A DNA stretch of 64,000 nt from positions 248,001 to 312,000 of the forward strand of contig NZ_VDCS01000001.1 in assembly GCF_006265225.1 (NCBI RefSeq). The letters run 5' to 3'. This document shows, one piece after another, positions 18,658 to 27,257 of the stretch (within the stretch, counting starts at the first letter, position 1; each line of letters opens with the position of its first letter). This DNA is from Allotamlana fucoidanivorans (GTDB lineage Bacteria > Bacteroidota > Bacteroidia > Flavobacteriales > Flavobacteriaceae). Both the position numbers and the translations under genes were made by a program. A model generated the notes under the pieces. It saw only the letters and a list, made by a program, of their open reading frames with translations. It ran no database searches and was not told the DNA's origin.

Positions 18658-20067
18658 TTATTTAATGTTTAAAAGAGCATCGTTTTTTAACTTAGCTTTC
18701 TTAAAACTAAGCATGCTTCCCAGAAGCATACTGGTGCAACTCATTATAGTGCCATAAATTGTCGGATCAATTCTTGAATTGAAAATATAACAAAATAACC
18801 ACGTTAAACCTCCAATTATGATAGCCGCCCAGGCACCATGAGTATTTGCCTTTTTCCAAAAAAGTCCAAAAGTAAATGGTGCAAAAAGACACACTAAAAT
18901 TAGACTTAAAGACGCTTCAACTAAACGTATAATATCAGTATCATCATATGCAAAGTAACAAGAGGCTAGAGCGACTAAAATGACACTTAATCTTGTGTAA
19001 AGAAGTAATCTCTTATCCGAAATTTTGTTTGCATAAGGTTTAATAAGGTTTTCACCAATAACCGTTGCAGGCGCTAGCATAGCACCGCTAGAGGTACTTA
19101 GAATAGCCGATATTAAAGCCCCGTAAAAGAGAATTTGTATTGGTATACTAGTCATTGTATTCACTAAAGAGGGAATAATATCTTGATTATTACCATCTTT
19201 TAATAACTCAGGATACAGGTAAACCCCTCCCAAACCAATAATAAGAGGAATACTGGTTATGATAACTAAAAGTATAGCACCAAGAAAAAGCCCATTACGA
19301 GCTGAGCGTTCACTTTTTGCTGAGAACACACGTTGGTAAATTTCTTGTACGGGTATTGCACCAATAATGAAAGCCAATAAAAGCGCAATATAATCAGACC
19401 ACTCATCAATGCCTCCTGTTGGAACTAGATAAAAAAATTCGGTAGGTTTATTTTCAAAGATAGGTAGTATACCTCCTGTTTTACTTAGCACTTCTATAAG
19501 AACTATATTCAAACCGAGAAGAATCATGATGCTTTGTACCATATCTGTATAGGCCACAGCCCACATGCCACCTATATAGGTGTAAAATACAACAATAAGT
19601 GCGCCTAGAAATATGCCATATTCAATGGGGATTCCAATAACGGCATTAAATAGATAAGCTAATGCCACAAATTGTGCAGCAATCCAATGCGGATAAGCTA
19701 ATATCATTAAGATGGAAGATGTTAATTCTAGTTTTTTGTTGTATCGAATCCTAAAAAAGTCGTTGATTGTTACCAGATTCATTCGATATAATTTACGGGC
19801 ATAGAACCAACCCACAATAAATAGGCAAATGCTACCAGACAAAATCAGCGTAACATAAGATGAAAAACCATCCTTAATAAAATAACCGGGATTACCCATG
19901 ATTTGGCTACTTCCAAACCAAGTAGCAAATAATGTTATGGCAACAAATGACGTTGATAAATTCTTTCCAGCAAGTGTAAAATCATTAGAGGTTTTTATAC
20001 GTTTAGAAGCCCAAAACCCAATACCCAAGGTAATTAATAGGTAAATTATGATGAAGAAACTTATCAT
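18658..20067 (-). CDS. Sodium:solute symporter (SSS family)
   Basis: A 469-residue Na+-coupled symporter with about 13 helices. The signature is WASKRIKTSNDFTLAGKNLS after helix 1, FATWFGSSQIMGNPGYFIKD, and the SAILSTSSGAMLAPATVIGEN sodium-site region. YIGGMWAVAYTDMVQSIMIL is the conserved SSS block. Substrate is unknown. It is first in a possible two-gene unit with the TauE/SafE gene. Confidence 0.93.
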   Translation of the reverse strand: MISFFIIIYLLITLGIGFWASKRIKTSNDFTLAGKNLSTSFVAITLFATWFGSSQIMGNPGYFIKDGFSSYVTLILSGSICLFIVGWFYARKLYRMNLVTINDFFRIRYNKKLELTSSILMILAYPHWIAAQFVALAYLFNAVIGIPIEYGIFLGALIVVFYTYIGGMWAVAYTDMVQSIMILLGLNIVLIEVLSKTGGILPIFENKPTEFFYLVPTGGIDEWSDYIALLLAFIIGAIPVQEIYQRVFSAKSERSARNGLFLGAILLVIITSIPLIIGLGGVYLYPELLKDGNNQDIIPSLVNTMTSIPIQILFYGALISAILSTSSGAMLAPATVIGENLIKPYANKISDKRLLLYTRLSVILVALASCYFAYDDTDIIRLVEASLSLILVCLFAPFTFGLFWKKANTHGAWAAIIIGGLTWLFCYIFNSRIDPTIYGTIMSCTSMLLGSMLSFKKAKLKNDALLNIK

Positions 20068-20216
20068 ATTTAGATTTTGGATTATTAAACCGTTGCGTTA
20101 TAAATAAGACCTACAATTAAAACATTAAATTAAGTAGGGGCATTTACAAATCATGTACAATACTTTACATTCTAAAGATAAGAGTAATCTTATTTGGTTG
20201 TATAAAGTCATGGTGT

Positions 20217-20312
20217 TTATTTCTGATTTTTAGATAGTTTTATCAACACTTCAATGGTTTTATCAGGGTCTTTTTTGTCAACAACAATATGATGGTGATA
20301 ACCCCCAGCTAT
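20217..20312 (-). pseudogene. Possible gene remnant directly after the CBU_0592-like gene
   Basis: Reading on in the same frame past the stop of the upstream small membrane gene gives about 30 residues, IAGGYHHHIVVDKKDPDKTI and then EVLIKLSKNQK, before a stop. The sequence looks coding (polar helix, biased codons) but has no start codon. It may be the C-terminal stub of a lost gene. The family is not recognised and the call is tentative. Confidence 0.35.
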
Positions 20313-20546
20313 TTAATGGTTTCTTTTAATCAATGCGATGAGCGACACCATTGACCACACACCCTCAAGTAGTATAAATGGCATATATTTCATGAGTACT
20401 GACGCAAGACAAGCTAAAACAGCACCAAATAGGTTCAGCAGAATAAAAGTTAAGCTATTGTTGTTTAGTCTGCCTGATACATTAAGCGTATATGCTATTA
20501 AGATTTGAAATACTCCTACAAAACCTATCCAATCTGTTGCATTCAT
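20313..20546 (-). CDS. Small membrane protein, CBU_0592-like domain
   Basis: A 77-residue protein with three hydrophobic segments: WIGFVGVFQILIAYTLNVSG, SLTFILLNLFGAVLACLASV and MPFILLEGVWSMVSLIAL. The D-W-I-G-x-x-G-V start and F-x-L-x-E-x-x-W end match the short CBU_0592 membrane family. Its function is unknown. It lies 41 bases downstream of the YdeI-CDGSH gene on the same strand. Confidence 0.75.
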   Translation of the reverse strand: MNATDWIGFVGVFQILIAYTLNVSGRLNNNSLTFILLNLFGAVLACLASVLMKYMPFILLEGVWSMVSLIALIKRNH

Positions 20547-20587
20547 TCTTTTAATGTGTTGTATAGTTGTTGGTTACAACTTTTTTG

Positions 20588-21235
20588 CTATTCCTTTTTT
20601 TCTAATTGTTTGTGTGAACCATCACAGTTTGGCTTTCGTTCTGAAAGTCCGCAAACACAATCATTCAATCCATAGCCATCCATAATGCGTTCCATATTTT
20701 TTTCAATTCTGGACATTTTGGTTTTTGATTGTTTCGGTTTGTCAAAATGTAAAAGATACCCCCGTTGTCGTCCAGCAGTGAGGTTATCAAATGCTTTTTC
20801 AAAAGCAGGATTTTCCTTAAACTTTTGTTCTAGCTCTTTTGGTCTATTAAAGGCGCTTGTCTTTTTCTTCTCAACGTGCTTTCCAAATGTTTCAATTTCA
20901 ATAGCTTCTTTAATGTATGCTTTTATTGTTGATTTGAGTTCTTCTATTTCAGATAGACTGGTAAATCGAATTTGTCTTGCAGACTGCATATTTTCCGTTT
21001 GTTGCACTAACAGTTTTTCAGGGTCTTTTAGTAAAGCACCTTTATGAAACAGCAAGGCACAATAGTTTTTAAATTCGTGAATTAGTACAATGTTTTTTCC
21101 ATTATCGGTGTAGCATGGATGCATCCATTTGAATGTTTCGTTTAATGCACATTCAAGCACAATTTCACGAAGTTTGGTTAATTCTGTTTGCCATTTTTTA
21201 AGGCTGTTTAAGTATGTATTAACATCTTGGTTCAT
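20588..21235 (-). CDS. YdeI/DUF1801 protein with C-terminal CDGSH iron-sulfur motif
   Basis: A 215-residue soluble protein. Residues 10-110 form a DUF1801/YdhG-like domain (ALNETFKWMHPCYTDNGKNI). Residues 130-190 are the YdeI/OmpD-associated tail (RPKELEQKFKENPAFEKAF, LTAGRQRGYLLHF, SRIEKNMERIMDGYGLND). It does not end at the usual GLND but continues into CVCGLSERKPNCDGSH, which matches the CDGSH 2Fe-2S pattern C-x-C-x2-S-x3-P-x-C-D-G-S-H, with ligands Cys193, Cys195, Cys204 and His208. The fusion suggests a redox or cluster-sensing role (inference). Confidence 0.85.
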   Translation of the reverse strand: MNQDVNTYLNSLKKWQTELTKLREIVLECALNETFKWMHPCYTDNGKNIVLIHEFKNYCALLFHKGALLKDPEKLLVQQTENMQSARQIRFTSLSEIEELKSTIKAYIKEAIEIETFGKHVEKKKTSAFNRPKELEQKFKENPAFEKAFDNLTAGRQRGYLLHFDKPKQSKTKMSRIEKNMERIMDGYGLNDCVCGLSERKPNCDGSHKQLEKKE

Positions 21236-21457
21236 TATTTTGTTTGCTAATCGGTTTTGATATAGAATGACATGAGTGTTTTATACTACTATGGTGCTAA
21301 ATTTAGCAAAACAAGTTGAATTTGTGATAGTAAATTAAGCTGTCGTGGCATTTACAATTTTGGCTGTAGTTTCTTGATTTTTCTTTACATTATCAATAAT
21401 ATAAAGGGGTTTAAATTGAATTTGGTAATTTTATAAAAAATTAAATATCAGTTAATT

Positions 21458-22018
21458 ATGCGTAAAATAATGTTGATTATCATTATGCTTGCTTATACGT
21501 GTTCATCTAATAGCAAAGATCAACATCCAAGTCCGGATCCATTTGGTGGGAAGGATTTGTATTCTCAATCTTCAAGTTCTGAAAGAATATTAATGGGTAA
21601 GTGGTATTTTGGATATCGCTATAGTGAAATGCTTAGCGGGTCAATTGAAATTAGTTATGATTCTGGAACTTACTGGCCAACTGGAGACAGAACCGATACT
21701 ATACAATTTTATTCAAAAGAATTGATTGGTTTTAGTTGGGATTGTCCATATGAGAATCCAAATAAATCTTTGGTTAAACTTGTAGAATCAGAATCTGCTA
21801 GTTATTTTCCATGGTGCTTTCCCAGTGGTGTTAATGGTTGGTTAATAGAAGACGAATTACTTACTTACTACAGGGGGTACGATACTAATGATTTTATAAC
21901 ATACCCAATAATTGAAATTAATAATGATTCAATCTTCTTCTTGTATAAAGATTATCCTAGTAACGACATAAGTGGAATAGATAAGGAATATGCTGTTTTT
22001 TTTAAAAAGCAAGATTAG
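21458..22018 (+). CDS. Hypothetical lipoprotein
   Basis: A 186-residue protein with a signal-like start MRKIMLIIIMLAYTCSSNSK. Cys15 is a plausible lipidation site although the residue before it (Thr) is not classical. The mature part is rich in Ser, Tyr, Trp and acidic residues (LMGKWYFGYRYSEMLSGSIE), suggesting a beta-sandwich or lipocalin-like fold. I do not recognise a family. It stands alone between minus-strand genes and may be a lineage-specific accessory gene. Confidence 0.65.
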   Translation: MRKIMLIIIMLAYTCSSNSKDQHPSPDPFGGKDLYSQSSSSERILMGKWYFGYRYSEMLSGSIEISYDSGTYWPTGDRTDTIQFYSKELIGFSWDCPYENPNKSLVKLVESESASYFPWCFPSGVNGWLIEDELLTYYRGYDTNDFITYPIIEINNDSIFFLYKDYPSNDISGIDKEYAVFFKKQD

Positions 22019-22028
22019 GTTCTTGTTT

Positions 22029-22449
22029 TTACCATATTAACTGAATAAGTATGCCACATATTTCTATTACCAAACATAAAGGTGAAAACAGTTTGGTATC
22101 CCATTTTTCAAATGTTGTGTGTTTTACACTTTTGAAAAAATCCAACCTATTTAAAGTCACCAGATGCACGTAGTAAAAATAGTTTTGGAATAACCCAACT
22201 CCCATATTTCAAAAGCCATTGAGGTAGATTAAGTACTAAGAGTATAGATTTGAGCAAATAAAACATTCCAAAGAGCGTTAACCCCATCGCCACCATTACA
22301 CTGTCTATTTTTTTCGGATTCAGAACGCGCTGCCCATTTTCTTTGGTTGGGATTGATTCTGCAAAGCCAAATGTTCCTCCAATAGCCCAATTGAAATGAA
22401 TCATTCCTAATCCAACTAGAATGGCGCTTAATAAAATTGATAAAATCAT
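22029..22449 (-). pseudogene. DUF3995 membrane protein, broken by a nonsense codon and a frameshift
   Basis: The open part encodes 100 residues of a four-helix DUF3995 protein (MIHFNWAIGGTFGFAESIPT, then VLNPKKIDSVMVAMGLTLFG), ending at RASGDFK. The next codon is TAG where the family has an aromatic residue, followed by VGFF. One extra base in a run of six then shifts the frame. Removing it restores KSVKHTTFEKWDTKLFSPLC and LVIEICGILIQLIW up to a TAA, which is the normal family ending. Two lesions within about 20 bases point to a decayed gene; sequencing error is less likely but possible. Confidence 0.75.
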
Positions 22450-22605
22450 AGTTTTAGCTCATTTTGTTTAAAGAGGTACTAACATGTTTGGTAAACAATT
22501 AGCTATGTTTATCTATTGGTTGAAAAGTTAAGTATTACAATACATTTTTTGTAATAAAATTAAATGCGGCTGTGTTTTGATGGTAGTTTTTTACATTAAA
22601 ATGTA

Positions 22606-22613
22606 TACATTTG
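22606..22613 (+). promoter_or_regulatory. -7 promoter box upstream of tRNA-Ala
   Basis: TACATTTG matches TAnnTTTG, about 79 bases before the mature tRNA 5' end. The implied leader contains a CAAGAT/ATCTTG inverted repeat of unknown role. Confidence 0.45.
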
Positions 22614-22691
22614 CATACTTTTGAAAGTGAATGCAAGATGGCCTAATAGGGTAGTGGTATAAAATCTTGTAAACACTATAAAACAGTAAGC

Positions 22692-22765
22692 GGGGATGTA
22701 GCTCAGTTGGCTAGAGCGCTTGACTGGCAGTCAAGAGGTCGTCGGTTCGAGCCCGATCTTCTCCA
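22692..22765 (+). tRNA. tRNA-Ala (anticodon GGC)
   Basis: A complete 74-base cloverleaf is seen. The acceptor arm is GGGGATG with CTTCTCC (one G-T and one T-T pair) and the D arm is GCTC/GAGC. The anticodon stem CTTGA/TCAAG encloses the loop CTGGCAG with GGC at positions 34-36. The T arm is GTCGG/CCGAT with loop TTCGAGC, and the discriminator base is A. The CCA end is not encoded, as is usual in this phylum. A T-rich hairpin follows. It borders the CRISPR-Cas locus. Confidence 0.95.
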
Positions 22766-22776
22766 CAGTAACAGTA

Positions 22777-22812
22777 AGGCTTCAAAAGATGTTTTCTTTT
22801 GGAGCTTTTTTA
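22777..22812 (+). terminator. intrinsic terminator after tRNA-Ala
   Basis: GGCTTCAAAAGA pairs with TCTTTTGGAGCT and is followed by a T run, 12 bases after the tRNA. Confidence 0.8.
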
Positions 22813-22862
22813 TTTACATGCAATTTGCACGCCGCATAATTAAGAGCCTCTACATTAGTAAA

Positions 22863-22945
22863 TAAAAAAGCCCCGAATTGGAAGTCGAGGCGGCTTAAAT
22901 GTTTTCACAACGGAATAATCCTTATTGTGAATTGCTTTCAGTAAT
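22863..22945 (-). ncRNA. tracrRNA of the type II-C CRISPR system
   Basis: On the minus strand the RNA begins near ACTGAAAGCAATTCACAA, which is complementary over 18 continuous bases to the 5' part of the minus-strand repeat (GTTGTGAATTGCTTTCAGT). A short GGA/TCC hairpin and a single-stranded TTGTGAAAACATTTAAG stretch follow. The end is a terminator hairpin, GCCTCGA with TCGGGGC, then six T. Order and size (about 80 nt) agree with type II-C tracrRNAs such as that of Neisseria. It is divergent from cas9. A TATATTTG box lies just upstream. The exact 5' end is inferred. Confidence 0.88.
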
Positions 22946-22946
22946 A

Positions 22947-22954
22947 CAAATATA
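22947..22954 (-). promoter_or_regulatory. -7 promoter box for tracrRNA
   Basis: TATATTTG on the minus strand, ending five bases before the anti-repeat, so transcription would start at or just inside the anti-repeat. No good -33 TTG is seen. Confidence 0.6.
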
Positions 22955-23044
22955 GGTAACTCAACCCTAATTATAATGATTTTTGTCAGTTAAATCTTAA
23001 AATATTTTCCTTATGTTTAAAAGAATTGTCTTCAAATTTTAAAT

Positions 23045-26000
23045 ATGAAAAAAATATTAGGATTAGATTTAGGAACTACCTCGATAGGTTGGGCGTTAGT
23101 AAACGAAGCTGAAAACAACAATGAGACATCAGAAATTATAAAACTAGGCGTTCGTGTTAACCCCTTAACTGTAGATGAAAAAACTAACTTTGAAAAGGGG
23201 CGTCCACTTTCAACCAATGCCGACCGCACATTAAAAAGAAGTACTCGTAGAAATTTACAACGCTATAAATTACGTCGTAAAAACCTAATTGAAATCCTAA
23301 TAAAAAACGGCTTCATTAATCATGAAACACCCCTAACGGAAATTGGGAAAAACACTACGCACCAAACCTTACAATTACGTGCTTTAGCAACTAAAACAGA
23401 AATAAGCATAGAAGATCTGGCAAGAGTCTTTTTAATGATTAATAAAAAAAGAGGATACAAAAGTAGTCGTAAAGCAAATAATGAGGAAGAAGGTCAGGCT
23501 ATAGATGGTATGGCTGTTGCAAAAACGCTATACGAAAACAATCAAACACCAGGGCAATATGTTTTACAATTGTTAAAAGACAACAGAAAATATATTCCCG
23601 ATTTCTATCGTTCAGATTTACAAAATGAATTTGATAACGTATGGGAACATCAAAAAAAATATTACCCCACTATTTTAACCGATGCTTTATATAAAGAATT
23701 ACAAGGCAAAAACAAAGGAGCAACTTGGGCAATCTGTCAAACACCTTTTAGCATTGAAGGCATTAAACTAGAAGGAAATGCTACCGAACAAAAACTGAAA
23801 CGCTACCAATTACGTTCTGATGCCTTGCATCAACAAATATCTCTTGAACATTTTGCCATTGTATTACAAGAAATTAACAACAATCTTAACCAATCTAGCG
23901 GTTACTTAGGAGCTATTTCTGACAGAAGTAAAGAACTGTTTTTTAACAATGAAACTGTTGGAGAAAATCTATATAATCAACTTCTTAATAACCCTCATCA
24001 ATCTTTAACAAATCAAGTTTTTTACCGTCAAGACTATTTAGATGAGTTTGAACGTATTTGGGAAACACAAGCTAAATTTCATTCAGAATTAACTGAAAAA
24101 TTGAAAACAGAAATTAGAGATGTTATCATTTTTTATCAGCGTAAATTAAAATCACAAAAAGGGTTATTGAGCTTTTGTCAGTTTGAAAGCTGGGAACAAA
24201 CTTATACCGAAAAAGAATCAGGAAAACAAAAGAAAAGAACTGTTGGTAATCGGGTTATTTCTAAATCATCTCCTTTATTTCAAGAATTTAAAATTTGGCA
24301 AAATATTAATAATTTGCAATTCAAAAGAATTGACGGAAAAACTAATGATTTATTTAATCAAGATATTGAAAACGATTATGTTTTAGATGAAGAAATTAAA
24401 CTGCTTCTATTTGAAGAATTAAATGTTAGAGGGGATTTAAAAGCCAACGAAGTTCTTAAGTTTTTAGGTAAAAAACCTAAAGAATGGAAATGTAACTTTG
24501 AAAAAATAGAAGGCAATCGTACCAACAAAGCGCTTTTTGATATCTATCAAAAAATTGCTGACTATGAAGGTTTCGGACACGACTGGAATAAGAAGACAGC
24601 TATTGAAATAAAAGAAGAACTAAAAGCTATATTTCCTCAAACGGGTATTGATGCTTCTATTTTAGATTTTAATGCGGAGTTGGAAGGCGCTGCCTTTGAT
24701 AAACAAAGTAGCTATCAACTTTGGCACCTGCTGTATTCGGCAGAAGATGACTCAAAAATAACAGAAGACGATAAAAACCTATATGGCAACAGTAATGTGG
24801 CTTTAAAAAAGAAATTACACACCAAATACGGATTTGCACCAAAATACGCAAACCTCTTGTGCAATATAAAACTACAAGATGATTACGGAAACTTATCATC
24901 AAAAGCCATAAGAAAGATTATCCCCTATTTAAAAGCTGGACACATTTATTCTGAGGCCTGTAAAATGGCAAGCTACAATCATTCAAATTCTGAAACCGTA
25001 GAAGAGCGCGCTAAAAAAGTATATGCCGATAAATTGGAATTAGTAAAAAAGAATAGTTTACGAAATCCAGTTGTTGAAAAAATCCTAAATCAAATGATTA
25101 ATGTAATTAATCAGGTGATAGACTCGTATGGTAAACCCAATGAAGTGCGTATAGAATTAGCTCGTGAATTAAAGAAAAATGCTGATGAAAGAAGAGAAAT
25201 GACCGTTAATATTGCTGCAGCAACAAGAAGAAATGAAGATATTAAAAAGTCCATTACCAAGGAATTTGGTATTCCAAACCCAACTAAAAACGATGTCATT
25301 AGATATCGGTTGTGGCTTGAGTTAGAACAAAGAGGGTATAAATCGTTATTCACCAACACCTATATCCCAAAAGAAAAACTCTTTTCAAAAGAAATTGATG
25401 TTGAACACATTATACCAAAAGCTTTATTGTTTGACGATTCTTTTTCCAACAAAACTTTGGCTTATCGCCATATCAATCTTAAAAAAGCAGATAGAACTGC
25501 CTATGATTTTATTTCAGATGAATATCAGTCAGACTTAGAAAACTATATAGAACGTGTAGAAAGTTTATACAACAAAGGTAAGGGCAGCATATCAAAAGCT
25601 AAACGCAATAAATTATTAATGCCTCTTTCTAAACTACCTGATGGCTTTATTGAGCGTGATTTACGCAATAGCCAATATATTGCTAAAAAAGCGAGACAGC
25701 TGCTTCTAGAAGTGTTTCCTGAGGTTATTCCAACTTCTGGAAATATAACTGATAAACTTCGTGAAGACTGGGATTTAATCAATGTGATGAAAGAACTTAA
25801 CTTTCCTAAATATAAAGCTTTAGGTTTAACCGCTTTTGAAGAACGCCTAGATAAATCAACAGAAAAATTAAAACAAGTAGAAGTTATTAAAGACTGGACT
25901 AAAAGAAATGACCATCGACATCATGCAATGGACGCCTTAACAGTCGCTTTTACATCACATAATCATATTCAATATTTAAACAATTTAAGTGCATCACGAA

Positions 26001-27253
26001 ATGAACAAAGTGAACTTTACGGTATAAGAAATAAAATCACTTACAAAAACGAAGAAGGTAAACGAAAGTTTATCAAGCCGATGAATAATTTTAGGGGAGA
26101 AGCCAAAAAGCACATAGAGTCTGTTTTGGTTTCACACAAGGCCAAAAATAAAGTAGTTACTAAAAATATAAACAAAAGCAAACTAAAAGGAAAGAATAAA
26201 TACCAAACAAAAATACAGTTAACACCTAGAGGGCAACTACATAAAGAAACGGTTTACGGTAAAAGCAAACAAACATTGAGCAAAGCCACAAAACTCAATA
26301 AAAAATTTACCATTAAAGATGCACGTCTTATTATTGACAAAAGGCAACGAGAGCTAGTATTACAGCATTTAAAAAACTTTAATAATAACCCTGATGTCGC
26401 TTTTGATACTAATACCTTAAAACAAAATCTTATACTTTTTAATGAAAACCCTTTAAAGGAGGTATTATGTTTTGAGGAAATTTTTACTATTAGAAAGGAT
26501 ATAAATCCAGAAAATTTTAAAGATGTAAAAACCATAAATAAAGTGGTCGATTTAAAAGTACGCCAAATTTTATTAGATAGGCTTTCAAAATATAATGGCA
26601 AACCAAAAGACGCTTTTTCAGATTTAGAAAAAAATCCAATCTGGTTAAATAAAGCAAAGGGAATATCTATAAAACGAGTAACAATAATAGGGGTTAGCAA
26701 TGCAGAACCCCTACACCATAAAAAAGACCACTTAGGAAAAGAACTTTTAGATGATTTGGGAAACCGACAAGCTACAGATTTTGTAAGCACTGGAAATAAT
26801 CATCACGTTGCTATATATAAAGATGCGAATGGCAAGCTACACGAAAAAGTAGTTTCGTTTTATGAAGCAGTTGCTCGAGTTAATGAAGATCTACCTGTTA
26901 TTAATAAAACTTTAAATGAACATTTTGGTTGGACCTTTCAATTTACAATGAAACAAAATGAAATGTTTGTGTTCCCTTCGAAAGATTTTGACCCCAAAGA
27001 AATAAACCTATTAGATAAAAATAATTTTAATCTAATAAGTCAACACCTCTTTAGAGTTCAAAAGATTGCTACTAAAAATTATATGTTTACACATCATTTA
27101 GAAACTCAGGCAACAAATGGTGATGATTTAAAAAAACTTAAAATGTTATCTGGAAAAAAATATCATTTTATTCAAACGCCTGAAAAACTTGACAGAATTA
27201 TAAAAGTCAGAATAAATCACATTGGTCAAATAGTCCAAATAGGAGAATATTAA
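23045..27253 (+). CDS. cas9: CRISPR-associated endonuclease Cas9 (type II-C)
   Basis: RNA-guided DNA endonuclease, 1402 residues, in the size range of the long Bacteroidota Cas9 proteins. RuvC-I is MKKILGLDLGTTSIGWALV (Asp8). An arginine-rich bridge helix follows around residues 60-85 (KRSTRRNLQRYKLRRK). RuvC-II is VRIELAREL (Glu704). The HNH domain has DVEHIIPKALLFDDSFSNK (His788, Asn802) and RHINLKKADRTAYDF (Asn811). RuvC-III is NDHRHHAMDALTVAF (His959, Asp963). All catalytic residues are present, so the enzyme is predicted active. The PAM cannot be predicted. It heads a tight cas9-cas1-cas2 operon; no csn2 or cas4 is present, which fits subtype II-C. Confidence 0.98.
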   Translation: MKKILGLDLGTTSIGWALVNEAENNNETSEIIKLGVRVNPLTVDEKTNFEKGRPLSTNADRTLKRSTRRNLQRYKLRRKNLIEILIKNGFINHETPLTEIGKNTTHQTLQLRALATKTEISIEDLARVFLMINKKRGYKSSRKANNEEEGQAIDGMAVAKTLYENNQTPGQYVLQLLKDNRKYIPDFYRSDLQNEFDNVWEHQKKYYPTILTDALYKELQGKNKGATWAICQTPFSIEGIKLEGNATEQKLKRYQLRSDALHQQISLEHFAIVLQEINNNLNQSSGYLGAISDRSKELFFNNETVGENLYNQLLNNPHQSLTNQVFYRQDYLDEFERIWETQAKFHSELTEKLKTEIRDVIIFYQRKLKSQKGLLSFCQFESWEQTYTEKESGKQKKRTVGNRVISKSSPLFQEFKIWQNINNLQFKRIDGKTNDLFNQDIENDYVLDEEIKLLLFEELNVRGDLKANEVLKFLGKKPKEWKCNFEKIEGNRTNKALFDIYQKIADYEGFGHDWNKKTAIEIKEELKAIFPQTGIDASILDFNAELEGAAFDKQSSYQLWHLLYSAEDDSKITEDDKNLYGNSNVALKKKLHTKYGFAPKYANLLCNIKLQDDYGNLSSKAIRKIIPYLKAGHIYSEACKMASYNHSNSETVEERAKKVYADKLELVKKNSLRNPVVEKILNQMINVINQVIDSYGKPNEVRIELARELKKNADERREMTVNIAAATRRNEDIKKSITKEFGIPNPTKNDVIRYRLWLELEQRGYKSLFTNTYIPKEKLFSKEIDVEHIIPKALLFDDSFSNKTLAYRHINLKKADRTAYDFISDEYQSDLENYIERVESLYNKGKGSISKAKRNKLLMPLSKLPDGFIERDLRNSQYIAKKARQLLLEVFPEVIPTSGNITDKLREDWDLINVMKELNFPKYKALGLTAFEERLDKSTEKLKQVEVIKDWTKRNDHRHHAMDALTVAFTSHNHIQYLNNLSASRNEQSELYGIRNKITYKNEEGKRKFIKPMNNFRGEAKKHIESVLVSHKAKNKVVTKNINKSKLKGKNKYQTKIQLTPRGQLHKETVYGKSKQTLSKATKLNKKFTIKDARLIIDKRQRELVLQHLKNFNNNPDVAFDTNTLKQNLILFNENPLKEVLCFEEIFTIRKDINPENFKDVKTINKVVDLKVRQILLDRLSKYNGKPKDAFSDLEKNPIWLNKAKGISIKRVTIIGVSNAEPLHHKKDHLGKELLDDLGNRQATDFVSTGNNHHVAIYKDANGKLHEKVVSFYEAVARVNEDLPVINKTLNEHFGWTFQFTMKQNEMFVFPSKDFDPKEINLLDKNNFNLISQHLFRVQKIATKNYMFTHHLETQATNGDDLKKLKMLSGKKYHFIQTPEKLDRIIKVRINHIGQIVQIGEY

Positions 27254-27257
27254 CACC

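Noticed and set aside
22614-22680. Possible second tRNA or tRNA remnant upstream of tRNA-Ala
   Set aside because: There is a CAAGAT/ATCTTG inverted repeat and a TAGGGTAGTGGTA stretch, but no cloverleaf, anticodon stem or T arm.
26254-26790. 178-codon minus-strand ORF inside cas9
   Set aside because: Antisense to a continuous, well-conserved cas9 frame; no start context or known motif.
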